From: Paenibacillus sp. VTT E-133291
GTDB lineage: Bacteria > Bacillota > Bacilli > Paenibacillales > Paenibacillaceae
Length of the DNA stretch: 64,000 bases
Assembly: GCF_002264395.1 (NCBI RefSeq)
Contig: NZ_NFVA01000002.1
Span: 1 to 64,000 of the forward strand
Direction: 5' to 3'
Part shown: positions 25,823-34,248 of the stretch, piece by piece
Numbering within the stretch: position 1 is the first letter of the stretch
Layout: every line of letters begins with the position of its first letter
The notes under the pieces: generated by a model
What the model was told of the DNA's origin: nothing
Seen by the model: the letters and a program-made list of their open reading frames with translations, nothing else
The model's database searches: none
Position numbers and translations under genes: made by a program

Positions 25823-26227
25823 GAAAAATATTCAAAAGATTCTCACCGCAGTAATAACCAAACTATCGTGTTGTTTATTACATGTGTTTGTAACCAGCTT
25901 TACGATCTATACAGCTTTTCTAAGTAATTTGAACTCAAAAGGTCTAATGAAAAGGGTTGTACTTAACTTCTACTTTGTTCTTTGGTCATAAACTTTAAAT
26001 CAGTTCAAATAAATTATCTAATCTTGACTTGGAAGAGGGGTTTTCTATTAGTTTTCGCCTTGAAATTCCCGATGATTACATTATAAGGATATTTAGTGTT
26101 TTAATTTAAATTAATCTACATAATTTCAGGGGTGGAATATAGGTGCTTGAAGTAAGAAGAAAATCTCGATGAAGGGTGATGATACCATTAGAGCATTAAG
26201 TGAACGAATGGAAAAGGGGGACGAAAG
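25823..26227. other. non-coding stretch
   Basis: AT-rich DNA with no supported gene, terminator or RNA. GGGGGACGAAAG at its end is the ribosome site of the following gene. Confidence 0.5.
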
Positions 26228-26683
26228 ATGAAGTCATTCAAGACAGGACTACAAGCCATTCTTTATGTACTACTGGTGGTTGGACTGCATCTGATCTTAA
26301 TCTATTTTTTAAAGATAAGAATAGAGGGATGGGGAACGGAGTTATTAAATATCTCATTTAAGGTATACTTCATACCTCTTTTATTATGTTTAATTAATTC
26401 TTTTTTATTTATAAGGACTCAGAGGATAAAGTACAATACCATTTGGTTTTTGGTAACTATGTTATCCAGCCTCTTACTTCTTTTATTATTCAATGCAATG
26501 CAAGATGACAGTGATAGTGAAGATGGAGTTGTCGTTTCTATTGAATGGTTTCCAAAATATCAAGTGGAAATGCTCTTTCTGCTTCCTTGGAGTATTTCTA
26601 TTATACAATGTATCTTAACTCTATATTATCTAATCAAAATAAGAAAAAATCTAATCGTTAGAAATAAAAAAGGGGGAATGTAA
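26228..26683 (+). CDS. small multi-pass membrane protein, unknown function
   Basis: A 151-residue protein with four hydrophobic helices (about residues 10-30, 42-62, 73-92 and 112-135) and an acidic DDSDSEDG loop between the third and fourth. A good ribosome site precedes the ATG. Base composition is clearly more AT-rich than the flanking housekeeping genes, which suggests acquired DNA. It is directly followed by a signal-peptide-like frame lacking a start. I recognise no family; a bacteriocin-immunity-like role would be speculation. Confidence 0.65.
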   Translation: MKSFKTGLQAILYVLLVVGLHLILIYFLKIRIEGWGTELLNISFKVYFIPLLLCLINSFLFIRTQRIKYNTIWFLVTMLSSLLLLLLFNAMQDDSDSEDGVVVSIEWFPKYQVEMLFLLPWSISIIQCILTLYYLIKIRKNLIVRNKKGGM

Positions 26684-26828
26684 TAGGAAAAGAATATTTT
26701 CATTAAGTATAATTATTACAGTTTTTGTTTCTTTATTTAGTCCAACTGGAAAGCTCCAAAACTATACATATGCTAATTCAGTTCATGAATCTGTATACAG
26801 CAATAATTCAGTTCCTCCAAGAATGTAG
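26682..26828 (+). pseudogene. secreted-peptide-like frame without a usable start
   Basis: A 48-codon frame reads NRKRIFSLSIIITVFVSLFS then a polar tail, like an exported peptide. No ATG, GTG or TTG opens it. An ATG at 26678 would do so if the single T at 26681 were removed, so a one-base insertion may have broken the start. That ATG is also the last sense codon of the membrane-protein gene. Support is modest. Confidence 0.35.
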
Positions 26829-27004
26829 AGATAAATATTAATGGTGAAGTGAATGACTTCCTATTCATTTTAATGCATTAAACTAATCAGCTTTAACTAC
26901 ATTTAAACGAATGTATATTATACATAAATGATGTATGAACCACAAAAGTGCCTTTTCTCGCCTAAAATGAAATATTTGTGGTGTTCGACTAAGCTTTTAA
27001 ACAC

Positions 27005-27045
27005 AAAAACACGCGTACTTGTCTAACACAGGTACGCGTGTTTTT
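27005..27045. terminator. bidirectional terminator
   Basis: An 18-bp stem with one GU pair (27005-27022 with 27028-27045) has A residues on one flank and T on the other. It ends the minus-strand cytidine deaminase gene and any plus-strand transcript from the left. Confidence 0.88.
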
Positions 27046-27072
27046 GATATTCCACTATGATAGGTATTATTT

Positions 27073-27471
27073 TTACATATCTAAATTTTTGAATGCGTAA
27101 GGCAATAAATCCCTTAAACTCAGCTCTAAGATTTCTTTTTTCTCATTGGTTAAATAGACAGGCATGTCGGGCAAACAGAATTCCGATAATACTTGTCTGC
27201 AGATACTGCATGGCGGCAGAAAATCCATTGTGTCACCTGCTACAGCTATAGCCTGAAAATCACCTTTAGTATAGCCCTTTGTAATAGCTGTGAAGATTGC
27301 TGTTCTCTCTGCACAATTAGTAGCACCAAAAGATACATTTTCTACGTTGACTCCATTAATAATATTTCCATCTTTAAGTAATAAGGCTGCTCCAACTGGA
27401 AATTTAGAATAAGGGGCATAAGCAGCTTTCTTTGTGTTACGTGCGCTTTCCATTAATTCTTCTTTATTCAT
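27073..27471 (-). CDS. cdd: cytidine deaminase
   Basis: This 132-residue enzyme deaminates cytidine and deoxycytidine to uridine forms in pyrimidine salvage. It has the zinc site of homotetrameric deaminases: CAERTA with the catalytic Glu, and PPCSICRQVL with two Cys ligands. Substrate contacts FPVGAAL and NVENVSFG are present. The ATG at 27471 has AAAGGGTGA upstream. Its leader (about 27490-27555) has two stable hairpins. Confidence 0.94.
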   Translation of the reverse strand: MNKEELMESARNTKKAAYAPYSKFPVGAALLLKDGNIINGVNVENVSFGATNCAERTAIFTAITKGYTKGDFQAIAVAGDTMDFLPPCSICRQVLSEFCLPDMPVYLTNEKKEILELSLRDLLPYAFKNLDM

Positions 27472-27489
27472 AATACTCACCCTTTTTAA

Positions 27490-27587
27490 ATAAGAATGAA
27501 CCTTTCGGTCCCCTTATCGCCAACTTTAAGGTTGGCAGGACTTCTAATATTATAGTCAGACCCAATGGTTGTCAACATTAAAATCTA
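27490..27587 (-). promoter_or_regulatory. promoter and structured leader of cdd
   Basis: On the minus strand TTGACA is followed after 17 bases by TAATAT. The leader then forms GCCAAC/GUUGGC with loop CUUAAA, then GGACC-GAAA-GGUUC. The first loop could pair with UAAG just downstream, giving a small pseudoknot. No known riboswitch class is recognised. Confidence 0.4.
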
Positions 27588-27738
27588 GAAGTTCCGCCTC
27601 CATGATGTACTACTCGATAAGTACCAATAGGGAATCATAGCTTTAAAATATAACTAGATATAGTAAATATAAGTTATACATATTAAGCCTGCCATGGTAG
27701 CCTTAACTTAAAAGAGACGTGTAGAGGAGTTTTTTAAT

Positions 27739-28698
27739 TTGGGAGCGGCAGGGAGTACATTTAAACAAAAAATATTGAGCAAGAAACCTGGTATTTTAAC
27801 ATATGGGATGACACCACCGAAGGCAAGCCATTCACCAGAAAAGATATCAGAAATTGCACAGAAACAGGTTGAAAGACTTCAAAACGTTGATTTAGATGCT
27901 TTAATTCTTTACGACGTCCAGGAGGAAGCAGAAAGAGTTGATCATGAAAGACCTTACCCATATTTACCAACGATTGATCCGGCTATCTATGGTGATAAAT
28001 ATCTAAGACAAGTAGAGGTCCCAAAAATAATTTATCGGTGCGTCGGTAATGATACAAGAGCTTCGTTCGCGGATTGGATTAAGACTGACGAAAGTGAAGA
28101 CAGATTTTCCGTGTATGTGGGCGCTTCATCAAGTAAGCAAGAGGTGAAATTGAATTTACCAGATGCTTATAAGCTAAGCAAACAGTTAAATAGTAATTTG
28201 AATTTTGGAGGAGTTGTCATTCCTGAAAGACATATAAAAAAGAATGATGAGCATATACGGGTTGTCGAAAAGATTAACAATGGATGCAACTTTTTTATCA
28301 CTCAGGCAACTTATAATGTAGAGGCATCAAAGAATTTATTGTCTGATTTATATTATTACTATACAAATAAGGGTTTTGAAATGGTTCCTATTTTATTTAA
28401 TCTTGCACCATGTGGCACAGCGAAAACATTACAATTTATGAAATGGTTGGGGATCAGTATCCCGGGATGGTTAGAAAACGAGTTGAAATACTCGAACGAC
28501 ATTTTGGATAAATCCATTCAGCTATCTCAAAAAATATTTGAAGAACTATTTGAGTTCGGGCTGGAGAAGGGAATTCCAATTGGATGCAGCATTGAAAGTG
28601 TTTCAACAACTAAGTTGGAAATTGAAGCATCCATTCAGCTTGCTAAAGATGTAAAGGCATTTCTAGATAAAAAGCTGTTGAGTCCAGAGAGTAGATGA
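27739..28698 (+). CDS. methylenetetrahydrofolate reductase-like protein
   Basis: A 319-residue TIM-barrel protein with MTHFR features: an N-terminal YGMTPPK strand, ALILYDVQEE, a YVGASS segment, NFFITQATYNVEASKNLL near residue 190, and PILFNLAPCGT. It differs from MetF in several active-site strands, so it may belong to the MTHFR-like side family with another role in one-carbon metabolism. The start is TTG with GAGGAG nine bases upstream. It stands alone and is AT-rich compared with its neighbours. Confidence 0.75.
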   Translation: MGAAGSTFKQKILSKKPGILTYGMTPPKASHSPEKISEIAQKQVERLQNVDLDALILYDVQEEAERVDHERPYPYLPTIDPAIYGDKYLRQVEVPKIIYRCVGNDTRASFADWIKTDESEDRFSVYVGASSSKQEVKLNLPDAYKLSKQLNSNLNFGGVVIPERHIKKNDEHIRVVEKINNGCNFFITQATYNVEASKNLLSDLYYYYTNKGFEMVPILFNLAPCGTAKTLQFMKWLGISIPGWLENELKYSNDILDKSIQLSQKIFEELFEFGLEKGIPIGCSIESVSTTKLEIEASIQLAKDVKAFLDKKLLSPESR

Positions 28699-28790
28699 TT
28701 TATTGTTTTAAGGAAATTAGAAATATTAACGTTATCGCATTGAATAAACTACTAATGAGGAGCTTACGAAGGGTTTTTAACTATTCATTG

Positions 28791-28826
28791 AGCCGGTAAT
28801 CCTTTCTGTTAAGGGTTACCGGTTTT
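28791..28826 (+). terminator. terminator, near copy of the one at 24880
   Basis: Stem AGCCGGTAAtCCTT with AAGGgTTACCGGTT around the same TCTGTT loop, followed by T residues. It ends the MTHFR-like gene. Confidence 0.85.
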
Positions 28827-28979
28827 TTATAAGTTAATAGGGACATAATCATCATCTCAATAGCTAGTCTAGTGCCTTTCTTGCATTATTGTACTGTCGG
28901 TGGTGAGAGATTCTGTACAAGCTACTAGATTTCGGCTACGATTCTTATATAACAGACTGACTGAATGGATGGTAGAAAT

Positions 28980-30968
28980 ATGTATTATAAACTGTCAGAA
29001 GCATCACCAATCACCATCGGACTGCTAGCACATGTTGATGCCGGCAAAACCACCTTCGCAGAGCAGCTCCTATACCATGCTTCCGGAATTAAGACTCGGG
29101 GGAGAGTCGATCATCAGGATGCCTTTTTGGATAGTCATGAGATGGAGCGGGCACGGGGCATAACGATTTTTGCTGACCAGGCGGTGATGAAATATAACGA
29201 ACAATCGTATCAGCTCATTGACACACCGGGGCATGTCGATTTTTCAGCTGAGATGGAGCGCGCTTTACAGGTCATGGATTATGCGGTAGTCATCTTAAGT
29301 GCTGTGGAGGGTATTGAAGGGCATACCGAAACGGTCTGGCAATTGCTACAGGAATATGGCATACCCACTTTTATATTTATTAACAAAATAGATCGTACCG
29401 GTGCTGACGTCCAGCGTGTACTAAAAGCGTTAAGGCAGCAATTTTCGCCGGATATGTTGTATTTGGCAAAAGGTCTAGAACAGAGCATGCTGCCTGAAGA
29501 GGTCATTACCGCCGTTGCTGAGCGAGATGAAGCCTTGATGGAGGCATATCTCGAAGACAACATTTATCCTGAGCAGGTATTGGCTACGCTGAAACAAATG
29601 GTTAAAGAACGGGTGGTTTTTCCCGTTATGAGTGGAGCAGCTCTATTGGATCAGGGGATTGCGGAATGGATGCAGACGATGCAACTACTAATGGAATCGA
29701 CTTATGAAGTTAACGCAGTGTTCGGGGCACGAGTATATAAGGTGCGTCATGAGCTGCAAGGCACGCGACTGACTTTTATGAAGATATTAGCTGGAAAGTT
29801 ACGGGTACGGGAGGATCTCTGCTATAGAACTTCAGAACATGAGGAGTTAAGCCAGAAAATCACTTCTATTCGTATCTATCATGGGGGGAAATATACTTCA
29901 TGCGATGAAGCCTCCGCGGGACAGCTTGTTGCCGTTACGGGCCTAACTGATGCAGCCATTGGACTGGGTATAGGTAATCATTCAGATCAAGTAGAATCCC
30001 GTCTTGTGTCAGCGTTGAAATCCAAAGTTGTATTCAATTTGGGGATATCATCCAGAGAAGTGCTGCGCTATTTCATGATCCTGCAAGCCGAAGACCCTAC
30101 GCTGCAAGTGACATGGGAGGACAAGCTGGAGGAGATTCATGTTCATGTGATGGGAATGATCCAGCTAGAGGTACTTCAGCAGGTGGTGTTAGACCGTTTC
30201 CAGTTCAAGGTATCGTTCTCCAAGCCAGAGATATTATACAAAGAGACGATCGCAGACATTGTGATTGGTTGTGGGCATTTCGAACCTCTTAAGCATTATG
30301 CAGAGGTGCATCTCCGGCTTGCGCCTGCGAAACGTGGTGAGGGAATTACCTATCGCAGTACATGCCATGTTGAGCAGCTCAGCACAGGGTATCAGCATCT
30401 CGTCGGTCAGCATTTACTTGAAAAGGACCATCGTGGAGTTCTTACCGGCTCTCCCGTCACCGATCTGCATGTAACGCTTTTAACCGGGGCAGCGCATCAG
30501 AAGCATACGCATGGCGGTGACTTTCGGGAGGCGACACTGCGGGCACTGCGGCAGGGATTGGAGCATGCGAACAAGATTCTACTGGAACCTTATTATCAAT
30601 TCAAAATCAAAGTCGATGCGGAGCTTATCGGACGCGTAATGTCTGATATACAGCTGGCTCATGGTGAATTTGACCCGCCAGAAATGCTAGGTGAATCGAT
30701 GTTTATTCAGGGACGTGCGCCTGTCGCGACGTTCATGCATTATGCAGTAGAGCTTGCTTCATTCACGAAGGGCAAGGGAGCAATCTCGATGAAGTTAGGC
30801 GGTTATCAGCCATGTCATAACCCAGAACAGGTCATCGCAAGAATTGGATACGACCGCAGCGCTGATCCTGAGTACACCTCCAGCTCTATGTTCTGTGCAA
30901 AGGGAGCGGGATATAGCGTTCCTTGGGATGAAGCGCCTTCGTATATGCATTTGGAGATTCAGGAATAG
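28980..30968 (+). CDS. Tet(M)/EF-G-like translational GTPase
   Basis: About 660 residues, laid out like ribosomal protection proteins: G1 AHVDAGKTT, G2 RGIT, G3 DTPGHVDF and G4 NKID, then domains II-V. It matches the Tet(M)-type group that removes tetracycline from the ribosome, but it is distant from the classic resistance genes as far as I can judge and could be a housekeeping relative. The ATG at 28980 has a weak GGATGG site; an ATG five codons earlier is possible. Resistance is not demonstrable from sequence. Confidence 0.8.
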   Translation: MYYKLSEASPITIGLLAHVDAGKTTFAEQLLYHASGIKTRGRVDHQDAFLDSHEMERARGITIFADQAVMKYNEQSYQLIDTPGHVDFSAEMERALQVMDYAVVILSAVEGIEGHTETVWQLLQEYGIPTFIFINKIDRTGADVQRVLKALRQQFSPDMLYLAKGLEQSMLPEEVITAVAERDEALMEAYLEDNIYPEQVLATLKQMVKERVVFPVMSGAALLDQGIAEWMQTMQLLMESTYEVNAVFGARVYKVRHELQGTRLTFMKILAGKLRVREDLCYRTSEHEELSQKITSIRIYHGGKYTSCDEASAGQLVAVTGLTDAAIGLGIGNHSDQVESRLVSALKSKVVFNLGISSREVLRYFMILQAEDPTLQVTWEDKLEEIHVHVMGMIQLEVLQQVVLDRFQFKVSFSKPEILYKETIADIVIGCGHFEPLKHYAEVHLRLAPAKRGEGITYRSTCHVEQLSTGYQHLVGQHLLEKDHRGVLTGSPVTDLHVTLLTGAAHQKHTHGGDFREATLRALRQGLEHANKILLEPYYQFKIKVDAELIGRVMSDIQLAHGEFDPPEMLGESMFIQGRAPVATFMHYAVELASFTKGKGAISMKLGGYQPCHNPEQVIARIGYDRSADPEYTSSSMFCAKGAGYSVPWDEAPSYMHLEIQE

Positions 30969-30979
30969 GAATGCGCAGT

Positions 30980-31318
30980 CTAGGAATTATCCTTCATCCC
31001 AATATTTCTTTGTCCCCATTCAACAACGGATTCAATTAAAGGCACTAATTCTCTTCCAGATGAAGTCAGAGAATACTCAACTCTTGGTGGCACTTCGTTA
31101 TACTGCTCCCGATGAATGATTCTATATTCTATAAGATCCCTCAGTGCGTTGGTTAAGGTAGTCCCTGTTATTCCATGCAGTCTTCTTTTTAACTCGTTAT
31201 AGCGTATGTTGTCGTTCTCACTAAGAATGGCTAGTATCGGGAGGTTCCACTTTCCGCTGATTACATGGAATGCGAAGGTTGCAGGACATAATTGATCAAT
31301 TCTAAATTCGTATTTCAT
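30980..31318 (-). CDS. HxlR-family transcriptional regulator
   Basis: A 112-residue winged-helix protein with the HxlR pattern: CPATFAFHVISGKWNLPIL, RYNELKRRLHGITGTTLTNALRDL and YSLTSSGRELVPLI. Cys11 sits where several redox- or aldehyde-sensing members carry the reactive Cys. It is divergent from the DsbA-family gene across a 150-base region with palindromes, the usual layout for an HxlR regulator and its target. AGGAGAG supports the start. Confidence 0.92.
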   Translation of the reverse strand: MKYEFRIDQLCPATFAFHVISGKWNLPILAILSENDNIRYNELKRRLHGITGTTLTNALRDLIEYRIIHREQYNEVPPRVEYSLTSSGRELVPLIESVVEWGQRNIGMKDNS

Positions 31319-31375
31319 ACATAACTCCTCTCCAATAGTATTATTTAAGATACTTAGTATTAAAAATGAACGTAC

Positions 31376-31405
31376 TTGTTTGAATTTGTATTGGTATTAT
31401 AATAC
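31376..31405 (+). promoter_or_regulatory. promoter with palindrome, candidate HxlR operator
   Basis: TTGTTT (31376-31381) and TATAAT (31398-31403) are 16 bases apart. The perfect 12-base palindrome GTATTATAATAC (31394-31405) covers the -10 box. AGTATTA also occurs twice nearer the HxlR gene (about 31337 and 31356). Confidence 0.6.
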
Positions 31406-31470
31406 TCCCATACAAAGAACTTCTACAAGAGGGCACTTTCTTTGATTCTCCAGCGAAAGGTGATTGATAT

Positions 31471-32382
31471 ATGAATAATTCAAATATGATGTGTGACCTT
31501 AAAACCGGTGTCTGTGGGCCAGGGGATGAAGAGCAAATGGAAATGATCGACTTTAATCTACAGTCCCCCAAAATCACACTTTACTATGCAACAGATCCGA
31601 TCTGTTCCCACTGTTGGGCGCTTGAGCCGGTACTCAATCGTTTTATTCTGCAGTATGGTCAATATTTTAACGTGAAGACGATTATGGGTGGTTTGCTTTC
31701 TAGCTGGCATGGTTTTACAGATGTCTCCAATGGCATTCAACAGCCTTCAGATGTTGCGGAGCATTGGAGAGAAGTCGGTTTACATTCACGTATGCCTATC
31801 GATGGTTCTTTGTGGAAAAACAATCCGATTCTTTCTTCGTATCCGCCATCTAGAGTATACAAGGTTATACAAAATATATATCCGGGTAAAGAAAATGAGT
31901 TTTTGCGTCAGGCAAGAGAAGCTGTATTCGCCTTTAATCAGAATATTGGAGAGGAGAAAACATTAGTTGATATAGTCAACAACATTGGGCTAAATGGCGA
32001 AGAAATAGTGGCGGATGCTGCTCTTGGATCGGCACAAGATTTGTTAGAGCAGGATTTTGAGTTAGCAGGCAGACTTGGTGTACGTGGATTTCCAACCATT
32101 ATCATGGTGAATGAAGAAAATAAAGGTGTTAAAATTGTGGGGGCACGATCATTAGAAGCCTATGTCGAAGGACTTCAACAAGTTTACAATGGAGATGTAA
32201 AAGCTGAAAATGTTCCATCTCTCTCTGAACTTATCAAAGAAGGAAACATTTTGTTCTATAAGGAAATTGAAGTGTTGTATGATATTGAATCTGGTGATAT
32301 GGAGTCATTTATAGCCACGGATATGATAGAGGGGTCATACTGTATTAAGCATATTTTAGGTGAATCATACGTTGTATCTTGA
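31471..32382 (+). CDS. DsbA-family thioredoxin-fold protein (SpxH/FrnE-like)
   Basis: This 303-residue cytoplasmic protein has a CxxC active site, Cys45-Ser-His-Cys48 in DPICSHCWALEP, a long helical insert and a cis-proline strand GVRGFPTIIMV, as in FrnE and the Spx adaptor SpxH/YjbH. A Cys-rich N-terminus (Cys8, Cys15) and Cys292 may add redox chemistry. Control by the divergent HxlR regulator suggests a thiol or electrophile stress role. SpxH-type adaptor function is possible but the C-terminus is longer than usual. Confidence 0.85.
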   Translation: MNNSNMMCDLKTGVCGPGDEEQMEMIDFNLQSPKITLYYATDPICSHCWALEPVLNRFILQYGQYFNVKTIMGGLLSSWHGFTDVSNGIQQPSDVAEHWREVGLHSRMPIDGSLWKNNPILSSYPPSRVYKVIQNIYPGKENEFLRQAREAVFAFNQNIGEEKTLVDIVNNIGLNGEEIVADAALGSAQDLLEQDFELAGRLGVRGFPTIIMVNEENKGVKIVGARSLEAYVEGLQQVYNGDVKAENVPSLSELIKEGNILFYKEIEVLYDIESGDMESFIATDMIEGSYCIKHILGESYVVS

Positions 32383-32390
32383 TTATAATG

Positions 32391-32437
32391 AAAGAAGCCA
32401 GTAAGCCAAAGGTTACTTTGGAATTACTGGCTTCTTT
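32391..32437 (+). terminator. terminator-like hairpin after the DsbA-family gene
   Basis: A 14-bp outer stem (32391-32404 with 32424-32437) continues into an inner CCAAAG/CTTTGG stem. The T run lies within the stem arm. Confidence 0.7.
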
Positions 32438-32540
32438 GGCATTCGAGAGGGTGGATTTGAGATTGCGAGTGCCAAACCGAAAAATAAGCTATTACAACAT
32501 AAAAAATAGAATTTGATAAACCAAATAGGAGGATAAAATA

Positions 32541-32558
32541 ATGGAAAATGATAAATAA
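32541..32558 (+). pseudogene. start of a lost gene: ribosome site plus five codons
   Basis: AGGAGGATAAAATA precedes ATG and four further codons (MENDK), then TAA. A strong ribosome site in front of a five-codon frame, next to the 3' end of a convergent gene, suggests the rest of the gene was deleted. A regulatory minigene is less likely. Confidence 0.3.
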
Positions 32559-32595
32559 AATAACGGAATTATATTGGGAAGCACCCGTCAACAAG

Positions 32596-33486
32596 CTAAT
32601 GGGAAGGTATTCGAGATTTCTTCCGGTAATTCTGAGGCGTCAATCCAGTCTCATTACGAAAAACTGATGAAAAATAGCTCGCACTTTGAAATCCGCAGTT
32701 CATTGCAATTTCACTAATCGATCGATTAGTTCCCATCAGCATCTCGGAGCTCTTTTGAATACGATATCGCATCAGATAAGTATTAGGCGTTTGGCCAATG
32801 TACGTGCCAAACAACTCGCAACATTTGCTCCTGCAAACAGACCCAGCGGTAGCGATGTCATTCAGGGTCACTTTAAGGTCAAAATGATGATGAATAAATC
32901 CCGTCATTTTCCAAACGGCAATCCATGACTGGTCATCATTTATCTGCCCAGGAACCCTCTGTATATGATCTCCGACGTCTGCACAAAGTGAAGTAGCCAG
33001 TGAAAGAAGACGTAGTGGCTTGCAAGGAGTGCTGTTCATTTCTTCATAAATCCGATGTAAGGAATGCAGGATTTCCTTTCCCCACGTGCTTTGTGGAGTA
33101 ATCATAATATAGTCTTCAGTATTAGAACCGAATTTCTCATCCCAATATACTTTGCCTACATGTGTGCTTATTCCGAGTAGTGAAGGATGGACAGCAACGA
33201 CTATGAATGTACAATCCAATTTTTTAGTGGAAAAACCGTAATGCATACGCTTGCTATTAACGAATATTCCGTTACCACGTTCAATCAGCACAATTTCTCC
33301 GTTTACAAAATACTCCATCTTCCCATCTAGCACTAAAATAAATTCCAGGTCCGGATGCCAATGGCATGCTGCTGCATATTTATCGAAATGATTCAGTGCT
33401 CCTTTTCGTACGTATAGCGGAAAATCAGGAAGATTATAATTTAGTTCTTCCGATAAATCGGAGAATACTTCCAGTTCTACACTCAC
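32596..33486 (-). CDS. AraC-family transcriptional regulator
   Basis: A 296-residue protein with an N-terminal cupin-like sensor domain (WHPDLEFILVLDGKMEYFVNGE) and two C-terminal helix-turn-helices (LNDIATAGSVCRSKCCELF; ISEIAMNCGFQSASYFSSVFRNETGLTP split around a turn). I start at GTG 33486, which is nine bases from GGGAG. It is divergent from the acetyltransferase-MATE gene set, its probable target. Confidence 0.9.
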   Translation of the reverse strand: MSVELEVFSDLSEELNYNLPDFPLYVRKGALNHFDKYAAACHWHPDLEFILVLDGKMEYFVNGEIVLIERGNGIFVNSKRMHYGFSTKKLDCTFIVVAVHPSLLGISTHVGKVYWDEKFGSNTEDYIMITPQSTWGKEILHSLHRIYEEMNSTPCKPLRLLSLATSLCADVGDHIQRVPGQINDDQSWIAVWKMTGFIHHHFDLKVTLNDIATAGSVCRSKCCELFGTYIGQTPNTYLMRYRIQKSSEMLMGTNRSISEIAMNCGFQSASYFSSVFRNETGLTPQNYRKKSRIPSH

Positions 33487-33627
33487 AATCACATCTCCCT
33501 CAAACAAAATACGATTTTAATAGAATTATATTTGATTTCGGTGGATAGGACTATATAGAAAATATACAATTTTGATATTGCTCGACAATAACACAAAATC
33601 CAATAGATTTTATAAGGAGCCAGAAAC

Positions 33628-34248
33628 ATGACAATGAGAGAACGTATTGCCTCCGGGAAACTATTTACTGATTACTGTGAAGGACTGCCTGAAGACAGAT
33701 TACAGGCAAAAAGAAAAATGCATGCCTTTAATTTAACAACGCCAGATGATCTAGATAAGCGTACACAACTCATGCAAGAGATATTTGGAAGAGAAACGAA
33801 GGCGTGGATCGAACCACCCTTTTATTTTTGCTATGGTACAAACATTGAGATTGGTGATGGAACGTACATTAATTTTAATTGTAACTTTGTGGACGACACT
33901 AAAATTATTATCGGAAAAAATGTTATGTTCGGTCCATCTGTAACCATTGCTACAGTGGGACATCCAATCCATCCAGACTACAGAGGATATATGTATGCTG
34001 ATCCGGTGAAAATTGAGAATAATTGTTGGATCGGGGCGAATGTTACAATTTGTCCTGGGGTCACGATTGGAGAAAATACCGTTATTGGTGCCGGCAGTGT
34101 TGTGACAAAAGATATTCCGGCTAACTCCATTGCAGTGGGCAATCCATGCAGGGTGATGCGTACCATTAATGAACATGACCTAAAATACTATTACAAGGAC
34201 AAAGAGATCACTAAAGAAGATCTGGATGAAGAAGCACGCTTGAGATGA
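33628..34248 (+). CDS. LacA/Maa-type sugar O-acetyltransferase
   Basis: At 206 residues this has the Mac N-terminal helical segment (MRERIASGKLFTDYCEGLPEDR) and a left-handed beta helix of hexapeptide repeats (INFNCNFVDDTKIIIGKN; WIGANVTICPGVTIGENTVIGAG). The catalytic His is in TVGHPIHPD. It transfers acetyl from acetyl-CoA to a sugar or related hydroxyl. AAGGAG supports the start, and its last four bases overlap the MATE gene. A related gene lies three genes further on. Confidence 0.9.
   Translation: MTMRERIASGKLFTDYCEGLPEDRLQAKRKMHAFNLTTPDDLDKRTQLMQEIFGRETKAWIEPPFYFCYGTNIEIGDGTYINFNCNFVDDTKIIIGKNVMFGPSVTIATVGHPIHPDYRGYMYADPVKIENNCWIGANVTICPGVTIGENTVIGAGSVVTKDIPANSIAVGNPCRVMRTINEHDLKYYYKDKEITKEDLDEEARLR

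Noticed and set aside
25697-25927. 76-codon plus-strand frame
   Set aside because: Antisense to the YheC/D pseudogene and without a ribosome site.
24750-27000. Insertion sequence or prophage remnant
   Set aside because: The segment is decayed and AT-rich, but I see no transposase, integrase or terminal inverted repeats.
28720-28980. Tetracycline-type leader-peptide attenuator before the Tet(M)-like gene
   Set aside because: No short leader frame with a good ribosome site or paired alternative hairpins could be made out; only the terminator of the previous gene is clear.
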